64,000 bases of DNA from NCBI RefSeq assembly GCF_002261345.1, contig NZ_NEVT01000008.1, positions 1-64,000 of the forward strand, in the 5' to 3' direction. Below, one piece after another: positions 11,373 through 20,662 of this stretch (its first letter is position 1; every line of letters begins with the position of its first letter). Source of the stretch: Bordetella genomosp. 2. GTDB lineage: Bacteria; Pseudomonadota; Gammaproteobacteria; Burkholderiales; Burkholderiaceae_B. The notes under the pieces are model-generated. The model saw only the letters and a list, made by a program, of their open reading frames with translations, did no database searches and had not been told where the DNA came from. Made by a program: the position numbers and the translations under genes.

Positions 11373-11837
11373 ATGGCCGAGCCTGCCCCGCCCTTGCCGC
11401 CGCGCGACCCGCGCGGGCCTATTGCCGCCACCATCGCCGCCGTGGCGCGCGACGGCCGCGTGCTGCTGGTGCGGCGCGCCCATCCGCCCGACGCCGGCCG
11501 CTGGGCCTTCCCCGGCGGCAAGATCGAGCCGGGCGAGACCGTCCACGCCGCCGCCGTGCGCGAACTGCACGAGGAAACCGGCGTGCGCGGCGAGGCCCTG
11601 CATGTGTTCGACGCGCGCGACGTGTACGAACGCGACGAGCACGGCGCGCTGCGCCGGCATTACATCCTGATCGCCGTGCTGTGCCGCTGGACCGGCGGCG
11701 AGCCGGTGGCCGGCGACGATGCGCTGGAAGCCCGCTGGTTTGCCCTCGACGAACTGGAGTCGCAGCAACTGGCGCTGAGCTTCGGCGTGGCCGAGGTGGC
11801 GCGCCAGGCCGCCCGGTTGGCCGGGGCGCAGGCCTGA
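11373..11837 (+). CDS. Nudix hydrolase
   Basis: A 154-residue protein with a complete Nudix box: [20 protein letters not shown] followed by ETGV (G-x5-E-x7-REU-x-EE-x-GU). The fold hydrolyses nucleoside diphosphates linked to another moiety. The substrate cannot be read from the sequence; ADP-ribose/NADH-type or dihydroneopterin triphosphate-type Nudix enzymes are alternatives. It starts 11 bp after the reductase and probably rides on the same transcript. Confidence 0.88.
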   Translation: MAEPAPPLPPRDPRGPIAATIAAVARDGRVLLVRRAHPPDAGRWAFPGGKIEPGETVHAAAVRELHEETGVRGEALHVFDARDVYERDEHGALRRHYILIAVLCRWTGGEPVAGDDALEARWFALDELESQQLALSFGVAEVARQAARLAGAQA

Positions 11838-11847
11838 GCGGCGCGCC

Positions 11848-12336
11848 TCAATCGGGATCCAGCAACCGCGGCCCCGGGCCCTCGCCGGCCCACACATCCG
11901 CCGGATTGCGCAGCGGGCAGTCCTCCAGCGACAGGCAACCGCAACCGATGCACGAACTGAGCTGGTCGCGCAGCCGCACCAGCCGGTCGATCCGGTCGTC
12001 GAGCTCGGCGCGCCATTGCGCCGACAGCGCGCGCCAGTCGGCCGCGCTGACCGGCCGGTCGTGCGGCAGGTGCGCGAGCCGGGCGCGGATCTCGGCCAGC
12101 GGAATGCCCGTGCGCTGCGCCACCTTGATGACCGCGATCAGGCGCAGCACCGCGCGCGGATAGCGGCGCTGGTTGGCGGCATTGCGGCGGCTGCGGATCA
12201 GGCCCTGGGCTTCGTAGAAATGCAGCGCCGACACGGCCACCCCGCTGCGGCGCGCCACCTCGCCCACGGTCAGCTCGCGGGCCCATTCTTCGTGGGTCAT
12301 GGCCGGCGGCGGCCCTGGCAGCGGACGGGTGGGCAT
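11848..12336 (-). CDS. soxR: Redox-sensing MerR-family activator SoxR
   Basis: A 162-residue MerR regulator. The HTH is [20 protein letters not shown], followed by the dimerisation helix. The [2Fe-2S] ligand motif [12 protein letters not shown] (C-x2-C-x-C-x5-C) is complete, which is diagnostic of SoxR. It senses redox-cycling compounds through oxidation of the cluster. I chose ATG 12336 because GAGGAA sits 6 nt upstream; 12366 and 12300 are alternative starts. It diverges from an RND efflux operon, as in pseudomonads where SoxR controls mexGHI-opmD rather than soxS. Confidence 0.95.
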   Translation of the reverse strand: MPTRPLPGPPPAMTHEEWARELTVGEVARRSGVAVSALHFYEAQGLIRSRRNAANQRRYPRAVLRLIAVIKVAQRTGIPLAEIRARLAHLPHDRPVSAADWRALSAQWRAELDDRIDRLVRLRDQLSSCIGCGCLSLEDCPLRNPADVWAGEGPGPRLLDPD

Positions 12337-12382
12337 GGCGGTTCCTCGGGCCCGATTCCCGGGCATGATGTCGGGAAATACT

Positions 12383-12412
12383 TTACCTCAAGTTAACTTG
12401 AGGTCGTAGAGT
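12383..12412 (+). promoter_or_regulatory. SoxR box within a stretched-spacer promoter
   Basis: A perfect 18-bp palindrome CCTCAAGTTAACTTGAGG at 12386-12403 is the classical SoxR operator. It lies between a TTTACC -35-like box (12383-12388) and a TAGAGT -10-like box (12407-12412), about 18 bp apart, the long spacing that MerR-family activators correct by DNA distortion. The promoter points toward the efflux operon at 12442, so SoxR is expected to activate it. soxR itself starts 50 bp to the left. Confidence 0.92.
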
Positions 12413-12441
12413 GCGGGCCAACCCGATGACTGGAAACCCGC

Positions 12442-13560
12442 ATGACTCCCGGTACCTCCCTCCCGCCCCCGCCCCGGGCGCAGCGCTCCGCGCGCGCCCT
12501 GTTGATGGCCGCCGTGGCCATCGTCCTGCTGTGCGGCGCGCTGTTCGCCTGGCGCGCCTGGCGAACCGCCGCGCCGGCCCAGGCCGCGCCGCCGCCGGTC
12601 GTGGTGGCCGCGGCGCGGATCCAGCCCGCCGACGCGCCGGCCGCGCTGCGGGCCGTGGGTTCGCTGCGCGCAGTGCGCGAAGTGCGCCTGGCTCCCGAAG
12701 TCGCCGGCCGCGTGGTGGCCATCCCGTTCGAAGCCGGCACGCAAGTGCGCCAGGGCGACTTGCTGGTGCAGCTGTACGACGCCCCGGAACAGGCCGATCG
12801 CCAGGCCGCCGCGGCGCGCGCCGAACTGGCGCGCGCCCAGTACGCCCGCGCCCGCGCGCTGGCGGCGACCGGCGCCGAATCGCGCGAAATACTGGAGCAG
12901 CGCCGCGCCGAGCGCGACCAGGCGGCTGCGGCGGTCGCGCAACTCGATGCCCGCATCGCCCAGAAGCAGATCCGCGCGCCGTTCGCGGGCACGCTGGGCA
13001 TCCGCCAGATCGACCTGGGCCAGTACCTGAGCGCCGGCGACACCATCGCCAACCTGGCCGACCTGCGGCGCCTGTACGTGGATTTCAGCGTGCCGCAGCA
13101 GCACTTGCCGCAACTGCGGACCGGCGGCGCGGTGCAGCTGGCGACCGACGTGCATCCCGGCCGCGTGTTCGAGGCGCGCGTCCATGCCATCGAACCGCAG
13201 GTCGATGCCGGCACCCGCAACATCCGCGTGCAAGCGGTGCTGGACAACCCGGACGGCGCGCTGCGTCCCGGCATGCACGTCGAGGCCGCGCTGCAATTGC
13301 CGCCGCAGCGCGGCGCGCTGATCGTACCGGCCACCGCCGTGCAGGTATCGCCGGCCGGCGACAGCGTGCTGGTGATCCGCGGCCCCGACGCGGAGCGCGC
13401 CGGCACGGCCGAAGCCGTGGCCGTGACAGTGGACCGGCGCATCGGCGACCGCGTCGTCATCGCCCACGGCCTGCGGGCCGGCGACGTGGTCATCACCGAA
13501 GGCCAGTTGCGCGTGCCGCCCGGCGCCGCCGTGCAAGTCGCCGCACGGCAGGAGGACTGA
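12442..13560 (+). CDS. RND efflux periplasmic adaptor (MexH-like)
   Basis: A 372-residue membrane fusion protein. It has an N-terminal membrane anchor (about residues 20-42), a lipoyl half motif VAGRVVAIPFEAGTQVRQGD, an alpha-hairpin rich in Ala/Arg/Gln, the second lipoyl half IRAPFAGTLGIRQIDLGQYL, and C-terminal beta-barrel and membrane-proximal domains. It bridges the inner-membrane pump and the outer-membrane channel. First gene behind the SoxR box; 1 bp separates it from the pump gene. Confidence 0.92.
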   Translation: MTPGTSLPPPPRAQRSARALLMAAVAIVLLCGALFAWRAWRTAAPAQAAPPPVVVAAARIQPADAPAALRAVGSLRAVREVRLAPEVAGRVVAIPFEAGTQVRQGDLLVQLYDAPEQADRQAAAARAELARAQYARARALAATGAESREILEQRRAERDQAAAAVAQLDARIAQKQIRAPFAGTLGIRQIDLGQYLSAGDTIANLADLRRLYVDFSVPQQHLPQLRTGGAVQLATDVHPGRVFEARVHAIEPQVDAGTRNIRVQAVLDNPDGALRPGMHVEAALQLPPQRGALIVPATAVQVSPAGDSVLVIRGPDAERAGTAEAVAVTVDRRIGDRVVIAHGLRAGDVVITEGQLRVPPGAAVQVAARQED

Positions 13561-13561
13561 C

Positions 13562-16500
13562 ATGCGCTTCACCGACTTGCTCATCCGCCGGCCGATCCTG
13601 TCGGCCGTGGTCAGCCTGCTGATCCTGCTGGTCGGCGGCAGCGCCCTGTTCGCCCTGCCGGTGCGCGAATATCCCAGCATGGAAAGCGCCACCATCGTGG
13701 TCGACACCCAATACCCCGGCGCCACCCAGGCCGTCATGCAGGGCTTCATCACGACGCCCATTGCGCAATCGATCGCCACCGCCAACGGCATCGAATACCT
13801 GAGCTCCACTTCCACCCAGGGCAAGAGCCAGATCAAGGCCAAGCTGGTGCTCAACGCCGATGCCGACCGCGCCATGACCGAGATCCTGGCCAAGGTGCAG
13901 CAGGTCAAGTACCGCTTGCCGGCCGATGCGTACGACCCCGTCATCACCAAGATCACCGACGGCGCCTCGGCGGTGCAGTATGTGTCCTTCGTCAGCGAAT
14001 CGCTGCCGTTGTCGCGCCTGACCGATTTCGTGACGCGCGTGGCGCAGCCGCTCATCACGTCGGTGCCGGGCGTGGCGTCGGTCGACGTGTACGGCGGCCA
14101 GACCCTCGCCATGCGCATCTGGGCGGACGCCGACAAGATGGCCGCGCGCGGGCTCACCGCCGGCGACGTGGCGGCGGCGCTGCGCGCCAACAATGTGCAG
14201 GCCGCGCCCGGCCAGCTCAAGGGCGCCGACACCGCCATCAACATCACGGCCAGCACCGACCTGACCAGCCTGGACGGCTTTCGCGCCATGGTGGTCAAGC
14301 GCGGCGGCGACGGCGGGCTGGTGCGGCTGGGCGACATCGCCACCGTCGAGATCGGCGGCCAGAACTACGACAGCAGCGCCACCAGCAGCGGCGGCCGCGC
14401 CGTGATGCTGGGCATCTCGCCCACCCCGGACGGCAATCCGCTGGAGATCGTCAAGGCGGTCAAGGCGCTGCTGCCCGACATCCAGCGGGTAGCGCCGCCC
14501 GGCGTGGCCGTCACCAGCCAGTTCGACGTGGCGCACTTCGTCAACGCCTCGATCGACGAAGTCACCCGCACGCTGGTCGAGGCGGTGGTGATCGTGGTCG
14601 CGGTCATCTTCCTGTTCCTGGGCTCGCTGCGGGCGGTGATCATCCCGGTAGTCACCATTCCGCTGTCGCTGATCGGCACGGCGGCCCTGATGCTGGCGTT
14701 CGGCTTCTCGCTCAACCTGCTGACCCTGCTGGCCATGGTGCTGGCCATCGGGCTGGTGGTGGACGACGCCATCGTGGTGGTCGAGAACATCCACCGCCAT
14801 ATCGAGGCAGGCCTGTCGCCGGTGCGGGCCGCGCTGGTGGGCGCGCGCGAGATCGTCGGCCCGGTGATCGCCATGACCATCACGCTGGCCGCCGTCTATG
14901 CGCCGATCGGCTTGATGGGCGGCCTGACCGGCGCGCTGTTCCGCGAATTCGCCTTCACCCTGGCGGGCTCGGTGATCGTCTCGGGGGTGGTGGCGCTGAC
15001 GCTGTCGCCCATGATGAGCTCCTGGCTGCTCAACAGCCGGCTGGCCGAAGGCCGCCTGTCGCAGGCGATCGAGCGCCGCATGCACAGCCTGGGCGAGCGC
15101 TACGACCGCCTGCTGGGACGCGCCCTGGCGGCGCGCCCGGCGGTGCTGATGGTGGGCGCGGCGGTGCTGGCGACCATCGTGGTGCTGTTCCTGGGCGCCC
15201 AGCGCGAACTGGCGCCCACCGAGGACCAGGGCTACGTGTTCGTGCAGACCAAGGCGCCGCAGTACGCCAACGTCGATTACACCGGACGCTATGCGCAGCA
15301 GATCGACGCCATCTTCCATACGCTGCCCGAATACGAAAGCAGCTGGTTCACCAATGGCACCGACGGCGCCAACAACGGCTTCGGCGGCGTGGTGCTGAAA
15401 GAATGGGACCAGCGCGAGCGCGGCACGGCCGAGATCCAGGCCCTCTTGAGCGCGGAAGGCGCCAAGGTGACCGGCGTCTATGCCGCAGCCTTCCAGCCGC
15501 CCGCGCTGCCGGCCGGCAGCGGCGGCCTGCCGGTGCAGATGGTGCTGCGCGCGCCGGAGGATTTCCCGGCGCTCTATGCCGCCGCGGAACAAGTCAAGGC
15601 GGCGGCGTGGCGCAGTGGCCTGTTCGCCTTCGTCGACAGCGACCTGGCCTTCGACAGCCCGGAGGCGCGCATCGTGGTGGACCGCGACAAGGCGGGCGAA
15701 CTGGGCGTGAGCATGCAGGCCATCGCCGATACCCTGGCGGTGCTGGTCGGCGAGAACTACGTCAACCGCTTCAACTGGCACGACCGTTCGTACGACGTCA
15801 TCGCCCAGGTGCCGCGCGGCCAGCGCCTGGCGCCGGACAATCTGGCCGGCTTCCATGTGCGCGCCGCGTCCGGCGAACTGGTGCCGCTGGACACGGTGGT
15901 GCGCTTCGACCTGCGCCCGGCCGCCAACCGGCTGCCGCAATTCAACCAGATGAACTCGGCCACCGTATCGGCGGTGCTGGCGCCCGGCGTCACCATGGGC
16001 CGCGCGGTCGAGTTCCTGCGCGCCCAGCCCCTGCCGGCCGGCTTCACCATCGACTGGCTGTCCGACAGCCGCCAGTACGTCACCGAAGGCGACCGGCTGA
16101 CGGTCTCGTTCCTGTTCGCGCTGATCGTCATTTTCCTGGTGCTGGCGGCGCAGTTCGAATCGTTCCGCGACCCGCTGGTGATCCTGGTGACCGTGCCGCT
16201 GGCGATCTGCGGCGCGCTGGTGCCGCTGTACCTGGGCTACGCCACGCTCAATATTTATACGCAGATCGGCCTGGTGACCTTGATCGGGCTGATCTCCAAG
16301 CACGGCATCCTGATGGTGGCCTTCGCCAACGACATCCAGGTGCGCGACGGGCTGGATCGCGTCCAGGCCATGCGGCGGGCCGCCGTCGTGCGCATGCGGC
16401 CGGTGCTGATGACCACCGCCGCCATGGTGGCCGGGCTGGTGCCGCTGCTGTTCGCCAACGGCGCCGGCGCCGCCAGCCGGCACGCGATCGGCATCGTGGT

Positions 16501-16642
16501 GGTGATGGGCATGCTGGTGGGCACGCTGTTCACCTTGTTCGTGCTGCCGGTGCTGTATACCCTGGTCGCGCGCGACCACCGCGCCGCCAGCGCCAGCCCG
16601 CGCGCCCGTGAACTGGCCGATGCGGAGGTGCAACATGGCTGA
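13562..16642 (+). CDS. RND multidrug efflux pump (MexI/MdtB type)
   Basis: A 1026-residue inner-membrane proton/drug antiporter of the HAE1 family. It begins MRFTDLLIRRPILSAVVSLL, has two large periplasmic loops, and twelve membrane segments. Motifs include GLVVDDAIVVVENIHRH in TM4 (the paired Asp residues of the proton relay) and the repeat-related VTLIGLISKHGILMVAFAN in the second half. Length and architecture are complete. Induced with its neighbours by SoxR, most likely against redox-active compounds. Confidence 0.95.
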   Translation: MRFTDLLIRRPILSAVVSLLILLVGGSALFALPVREYPSMESATIVVDTQYPGATQAVMQGFITTPIAQSIATANGIEYLSSTSTQGKSQIKAKLVLNADADRAMTEILAKVQQVKYRLPADAYDPVITKITDGASAVQYVSFVSESLPLSRLTDFVTRVAQPLITSVPGVASVDVYGGQTLAMRIWADADKMAARGLTAGDVAAALRANNVQAAPGQLKGADTAINITASTDLTSLDGFRAMVVKRGGDGGLVRLGDIATVEIGGQNYDSSATSSGGRAVMLGISPTPDGNPLEIVKAVKALLPDIQRVAPPGVAVTSQFDVAHFVNASIDEVTRTLVEAVVIVVAVIFLFLGSLRAVIIPVVTIPLSLIGTAALMLAFGFSLNLLTLLAMVLAIGLVVDDAIVVVENIHRHIEAGLSPVRAALVGAREIVGPVIAMTITLAAVYAPIGLMGGLTGALFREFAFTLAGSVIVSGVVALTLSPMMSSWLLNSRLAEGRLSQAIERRMHSLGERYDRLLGRALAARPAVLMVGAAVLATIVVLFLGAQRELAPTEDQGYVFVQTKAPQYANVDYTGRYAQQIDAIFHTLPEYESSWFTNGTDGANNGFGGVVLKEWDQRERGTAEIQALLSAEGAKVTGVYAAAFQPPALPAGSGGLPVQMVLRAPEDFPALYAAAEQVKAAAWRSGLFAFVDSDLAFDSPEARIVVDRDKAGELGVSMQAIADTLAVLVGENYVNRFNWHDRSYDVIAQVPRGQRLAPDNLAGFHVRAASGELVPLDTVVRFDLRPAANRLPQFNQMNSATVSAVLAPGVTMGRAVEFLRAQPLPAGFTIDWLSDSRQYVTEGDRLTVSFLFALIVIFLVLAAQFESFRDPLVILVTVPLAICGALVPLYLGYATLNIYTQIGLVTLIGLISKHGILMVAFANDIQVRDGLDRVQAMRRAAVVRMRPVLMTTAAMVAGLVPLLFANGAGAASRHAIGIVVVMGMLVGTLFTLFVLPVLYTLVARDHRAASASPRARELADAEVQHG

Positions 16643-18110
16643 CTCCCTGCTGCGCCTGGGCGCGCCCCTGTTGCTGCTGCTGGCCGGCTGCGCCAGCGGC
16701 CCGGATTACCGCGCGCCCGCCACCCCGGCGGCCGCGGCGGGCAGCTTCGTCACGCAGTCCGCCCGCTTCCAGGAAGCGCCGCTGCCGGACGACTGGTGGC
16801 GCCTGTACGACGACCCGGCGCTCACGGCCCTGATCGGCCAGGCCTTCGCCGCCAACGCCGACCTGCGCCAGGCGCAGGCCAACCTGGCCCGCGCGCGCGC
16901 CGTCTACGACGAAGCGCGCACGGGCCAGTGGCCGGCCACCCAGGCCGGCGGCGGCGCGCAGTACGGACGCGACCAGACCGCCTGGTCGGGCAGCGGCCAG
17001 GCCCCCACGCAGTGGTCGTACAGCGGCGGCCTGCAGATTACGTACGAAGTCGACCTGTACGGCCGCGTGCGGCGCGATATCGAGGCGGCCCATTACGATG
17101 CCGAAAGCATGGCGGCGGCGCGCGACGCGGTGCGCGTCGCCGTGGCCGCCGAAACGACCCGCGCTTATGTCGATGCCTGCGCGCTGGGCGAAGCCATCGA
17201 CGTGGCGCAGGCGTCGGCGGCGCTGGCCGCGCGCAACCTGCGCCTGGTCGAACAACGCCTGCAGGCTGGCGCGGCGGCGCGCCTGGATGTCGAGCGCGCC
17301 GCCGCCAGCGCGGCGCGGGCCCGCGCGGCCGTGCCGCCCCTGCATGGACAACGGCAGGCCGCGCTGTTCGAACTGGCCGCCCTGACCGGCCGCCCGCCGG
17401 CCGAGGCGCCCGCCGAGGCAGCGCAATGCCGCCGCGCGCCCGCGCCCGCGGCGGCGCTGCCGGTGGGCGACGGCGCCGCCCTGCTGCGGCGCCGGCCCGA
17501 CCTGCGCCAGGCCGAGCGCACGCTGGCCGCCGACACCGCCCGCATCGGCGTGGCGGTCGCCGATCTGTATCCGCGCATCACCCTGGGCGCGTCGGCCGAC
17601 TATCTGCGCAACGACCAGTTGCGCGGCGGCCGCACCTGGTCGTTCGCGCTGGGTCCGCTGGTCTCGTGGGAGTTCCCCAATATCGCCGCGGCGCGCAGCC
17701 GCGTGCGCCAGGCGCGCGCCCAGGCCGACGCCTCGCTGGCGGCGTTCGACGCGGTGGTCCTGCGCGCGCTGAAGGAAACCGAGCAGGCGCTGGCCGCCTA
17801 TGACGCGGCGCTGGCGCAGCGCGACGAACTGGCGCAGGCGCGCGAGCGCGCCGGCCGGGCCCTGGAACTGGCCGAGCAGCGCTACCGGGCCGGCGCCATC
17901 ACCTACCTGGACGTGCTGGTGGCGCAGGGCGACTTCATCGACGCGCGCGCACAATTGGCCGATGCCGAGCGGCGGGCCGGCGCCGAACGCGTGGCGGTGT
18001 TCCGGAGCCTGGGCGGCGGCTGGCAGGCGGCGGACGCGGCCATCAGCCTTGCGGCTGGCCCCGCGCGAACCGCTCGAACAGATCCGCCGAGCCCATCTGG
18101 CCGCCCTTGA
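16635..18110 (+). CDS. RND efflux outer-membrane channel lipoprotein (NodT/OprM family)
   Basis: A 491-residue TolC-like channel with a signal peptide ending in the lipobox LLAGC, so it is lipid-anchored. Two OEP repeats are visible (DLRQAQANLARARAVYDEAR and the RRRPDLRQAERTLAADTARI motif of the NodT family). ATG 16635 follows GGAGG and overlaps the pump stop by 8 bp, giving a three-gene operon without a mexG homologue. The last 22 codons run into the oppositely directed kinase gene (68-bp overlap), and the tail TARTDPPSPSGRP looks like non-family read-through. Confidence 0.92.
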   Translation: MADSLLRLGAPLLLLLAGCASGPDYRAPATPAAAAGSFVTQSARFQEAPLPDDWWRLYDDPALTALIGQAFAANADLRQAQANLARARAVYDEARTGQWPATQAGGGAQYGRDQTAWSGSGQAPTQWSYSGGLQITYEVDLYGRVRRDIEAAHYDAESMAAARDAVRVAVAAETTRAYVDACALGEAIDVAQASAALAARNLRLVEQRLQAGAAARLDVERAAASAARARAAVPPLHGQRQAALFELAALTGRPPAEAPAEAAQCRRAPAPAAALPVGDGAALLRRRPDLRQAERTLAADTARIGVAVADLYPRITLGASADYLRNDQLRGGRTWSFALGPLVSWEFPNIAAARSRVRQARAQADASLAAFDAVVLRALKETEQALAAYDAALAQRDELAQARERAGRALELAEQRYRAGAITYLDVLVAQGDFIDARAQLADAERRAGAERVAVFRSLGGGWQAADAAISLAAGPARTARTDPPSPSGRP

Positions 18111-19350
18111 GCATGACCTCCATGCCGTCCAGCGTCGCCACGTCGCTGTGCAGCCGGCACAGCGCCACGCCCGGCTCCAGGCGCGTCAGGTACGACAGCC
18201 CCCAGGCGTCCAGCGCCTGCATGGCCAGGCTGGAGCTGTCGCCGCCGGCCACGCCCAGGCGCGCGACCGGGGCGCGCCGCAGCACCAGGTCGAGCAGGCT
18301 GCCGCCGGCCCGGGCCAGGGCCTGGCTGTGCACGCCGGCGCTGGGCCGGCCCTGCGCGTTGTCGATACAGGCCAGCACATGCTGCCCGGTCTGCAAGGCC
18401 TGCGCGATGGCGGCCACGGCCTGCGCCTGGTAAACCGGGTCGCCGTCCGCCAGCCGCGCGGGATCGAAGCGCAGCCGGCGATAGGACGCGGCGGCGTCGA
18501 TCTGGCGCGCCGTCATGGGCGACAGGCTGCCGGCCAGCACCAGCACCGGCCCGCGCGCCGGCGCCAGGGCGGCGGGCGGCGCGGCGGCCGCGTCGCCCCA
18601 CTGCGTGCCGAGCGCCTCGATCACGCTGCTGGCGCCCACGGCCAGCAGCGGCTGTGCCGCGGCCGCCCCGGCCAGCACCGCGCCGATGGCCGCCAGGTCG
18701 GCGGGCCGGGCGACATCGAACAATGCGCTGTCCATGCCGCCGTCGAGCAGCTGGCCAATGCGCGCACGCACGGCGTCCGGCCCTTGCGCGATGCTGCGGT
18801 AGTCCACCAGGCCGACCCGGCCGGCCCCCAGCGCGGCGAAGTGCCGGCGCAAGTCGGCCTCGTGCATGGGCGTGACGGGATGCCGGCTCATGGTGGGATG
18901 CCGGTCGATGCGGTGCATCTCGCCATCGGCCGCGGCATAGAGCTGCGCGAACAGGCAATAGCGACCCAGGCTGGGCTGGCCGCCGACGATGGCGCGCCAG
19001 GGTTGCCGCGCCGCCGCGCCCAGGCATTCCATCGCCACGGCAATATTGCCGACCTGCGGCGCGCTGTCGAAAGTGGAGCACACCTTGTAATGAATCACGC
19101 GCGCGCCCAGCGCCGCGAAAAACCGCGCCACCGGCCGCAGCGCCGCGCGCATCTCGTCGGGCGCCATGGCGCGCGTGGCGCCGGCGATGCCGAGGCAATC
19201 CAGCGGCCCGGCGCGCCGCAACTGGGCGGCCGACGGCACGCCGAAGAACAGCAGGCTGCGCAGCCCGGCGCGCGCGGCCGTCGCCAGGGCGTCGGTCGCG
19301 CCGGTGAAATCGTCGCCGTAGTACGCCAGGCGGGGCGCGCCGCCGCTCAT
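18043..19350 (-). CDS. Four-carbon acid sugar kinase family protein (DUF1537/OtnK-like)
   Basis: A 435-residue kinase. The N-terminal substrate domain starts PRLAYYGDDFTGATDALATA, the conserved DDFTGA motif. The C-terminal nucleotide-binding domain includes LVLAGSLSPMTARQI and LGVAGGDSSSLAMQAL. Families of this fold phosphorylate 3-oxo or 2-keto sugar acids. It overlaps the RuBisCO-like gene by an ATGA junction. In D-apiose catabolism (the OiaK/OiaX or OiaT pathways) this same pairing phosphorylates 3-oxo-isoapionate before the RLP acts; the true substrate here is not shown. Confidence 0.87.
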   Translation of the reverse strand: MSGGAPRLAYYGDDFTGATDALATAARAGLRSLLFFGVPSAAQLRRAGPLDCLGIAGATRAMAPDEMRAALRPVARFFAALGARVIHYKVCSTFDSAPQVGNIAVAMECLGAAARQPWRAIVGGQPSLGRYCLFAQLYAAADGEMHRIDRHPTMSRHPVTPMHEADLRRHFAALGAGRVGLVDYRSIAQGPDAVRARIGQLLDGGMDSALFDVARPADLAAIGAVLAGAAAAQPLLAVGASSVIEALGTQWGDAAAAPPAALAPARGPVLVLAGSLSPMTARQIDAAASYRRLRFDPARLADGDPVYQAQAVAAIAQALQTGQHVLACIDNAQGRPSAGVHSQALARAGGSLLDLVLRRAPVARLGVAGGDSSSLAMQALDAWGLSYLTRLEPGVALCRLHSDVATLDGMEVMLKGGQMGSADLFERFARGQPQG

Positions 19351-20621
19351 CGGGCGCCGAAGAAAGCCAGCGCGCGCGCCAGCTCGGGCGCCTGGCGGGC
19401 GTAGTCGGCCAGCGCCACGCCGTCGCGCGCCGCCTGCCAGGCCTGGCGGATGCTGGTGACGCCGGCCGCCGCGCCGTCGGGATGCGCCAGGATGCCGCCG
19501 CCCGCCATGAACAGCAGGTCGTCGCGGCCGATCGCGGCCCAGGTGGCCGGCACCGTGCCGGCCCACTGGCCCGAGGAGAAAGCCGGCATCACGGTGTCGT
19601 CGCGCGCCTGCCCGGCCGCCAGCGGCGTATAGCAGTCGCGCGCGGCGGCGACCACTTCCTCGTCGGGCTGCGAGAACTTGCCCTGCAGGCCGTGCACGTG
19701 CATGTGGTCCACGCCCGCCAGGCGCCACAGCGTCTGGTAGGCCTGGAAGCCGATGCCCAGCAGCGGATGGCGCGACAGCGCGCCGAAACCGTTGCGGTGG
19801 CCGTGCAGGACCAGCGGCGTGTGGCGGCGCAGGCTCTGTATGGCGGAATAGCCGCAGGCATTCAGGCTGGCCATGACGCAGCTGCCGCCCTCGCGCTCGA
19901 CCAGGTCGGCGTGGCGCCGCATCGCGTCGGTCTCGTCGGTGATATTGAACGCCACCATCACCTGCTTGCCGGTGCGCTCGGCGTGCTCCCGCACCACCCG
20001 CATCACGGCCGGGACGCGCTGCGCCAGCGGCGCATGCGCGGGGTCGGCGCACACCTCGTCGTCCTTGATGAAGTCCACCCCGGCGGCGCACAGGCGCCCC
20101 ACCAGCTCCGCGGTCTCGGCGGCCGAGAAGCCCACATTGGGCTTGATGATGGTGCCCACCAGCGCTCCCGCCGGCACGCCGGCGGCGCGGCGCGTGCCGG
20201 CGATGCCGACGCGCGGGAAATCGAACCGGGCGCGGTACTCGGCCGGCACGCGCAGGGTTTCCAGGCGCAGGCCGGTGACTTCGCCCAGGTCGTACAGGTT
20301 GCCCGCCACCGTGCTGGCCAGCGTCGGCAGGTTGGCGCCGATGTTGGCCGGCGGAAACGCGATCTCGACGCGGGCGCGGCGCCACGGCCCGGCCTGGCGC
20401 CGGCGCTCCAGCAGCGCGTTGGGCAGGCTGGGCTGGACGGCCTGGTCCAGCAATTGAACCGACTCCACCGTGGCGCGCGCGCGGGCGCGCAGCGCATCGG
20501 TCTCGCCCGCCACGCGGGTGAAGGTGCCGCACGACTGCTCGCCGGCCATTACCTCGGCCACCGCCGCCGGGTCCAGCGGCGTCTCGACCAGGTAGCTCGC
20601 CAGGATGCGCTCGCCGCTCAT
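19347..20621 (-). CDS. RuBisCO-like protein (form IV, large-subunit family)
   Basis: A 424-residue protein of the RuBisCO large-chain superfamily. Active-site positions look preserved: GTIIKPNVG (first lysine), GVDFIKDDE (carbamylation lysine with metal-binding Asp/Glu), LHGHRNG, HMHVHGLQGKF (loop 6 lysine), SSGQWAGTVP and the phosphate-binding FMAGGGI. No carbon-fixation genes are present and the neighbour is a sugar-acid kinase, so a decarboxylase or transcarboxylase acting on a phosphorylated keto-acid is more likely than CO2 fixation. GGGGGAGG precedes the ATG at 20621; an alternative ATG at 20666 overlaps the VOC stop. Confidence 0.9.
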   Translation of the reverse strand: MSGERILASYLVETPLDPAAVAEVMAGEQSCGTFTRVAGETDALRARARATVESVQLLDQAVQPSLPNALLERRRQAGPWRRARVEIAFPPANIGANLPTLASTVAGNLYDLGEVTGLRLETLRVPAEYRARFDFPRVGIAGTRRAAGVPAGALVGTIIKPNVGFSAAETAELVGRLCAAGVDFIKDDEVCADPAHAPLAQRVPAVMRVVREHAERTGKQVMVAFNITDETDAMRRHADLVEREGGSCVMASLNACGYSAIQSLRRHTPLVLHGHRNGFGALSRHPLLGIGFQAYQTLWRLAGVDHMHVHGLQGKFSQPDEEVVAAARDCYTPLAAGQARDDTVMPAFSSGQWAGTVPATWAAIGRDDLLFMAGGGILAHPDGAAAGVTSIRQAWQAARDGVALADYARQAPELARALAFFGAR

Positions 20622-20662
20622 GCCGCGTCCTCCCCCCGGCGCGGCCGGCTGGACGGCGGCGC

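Noticed and set aside
13493-16636. 1047-codon open frame antisense to the RND pump
   Set aside because: Low-complexity His/Gln/Arg/Gly sequence; the plus strand encodes a full RND permease.
19347-20621. True CO2-fixing RuBisCO
   Set aside because: No small subunit, phosphoribulokinase or Calvin cycle gene; partner is a sugar-acid kinase, and the sequence is shorter than form I/II enzymes.
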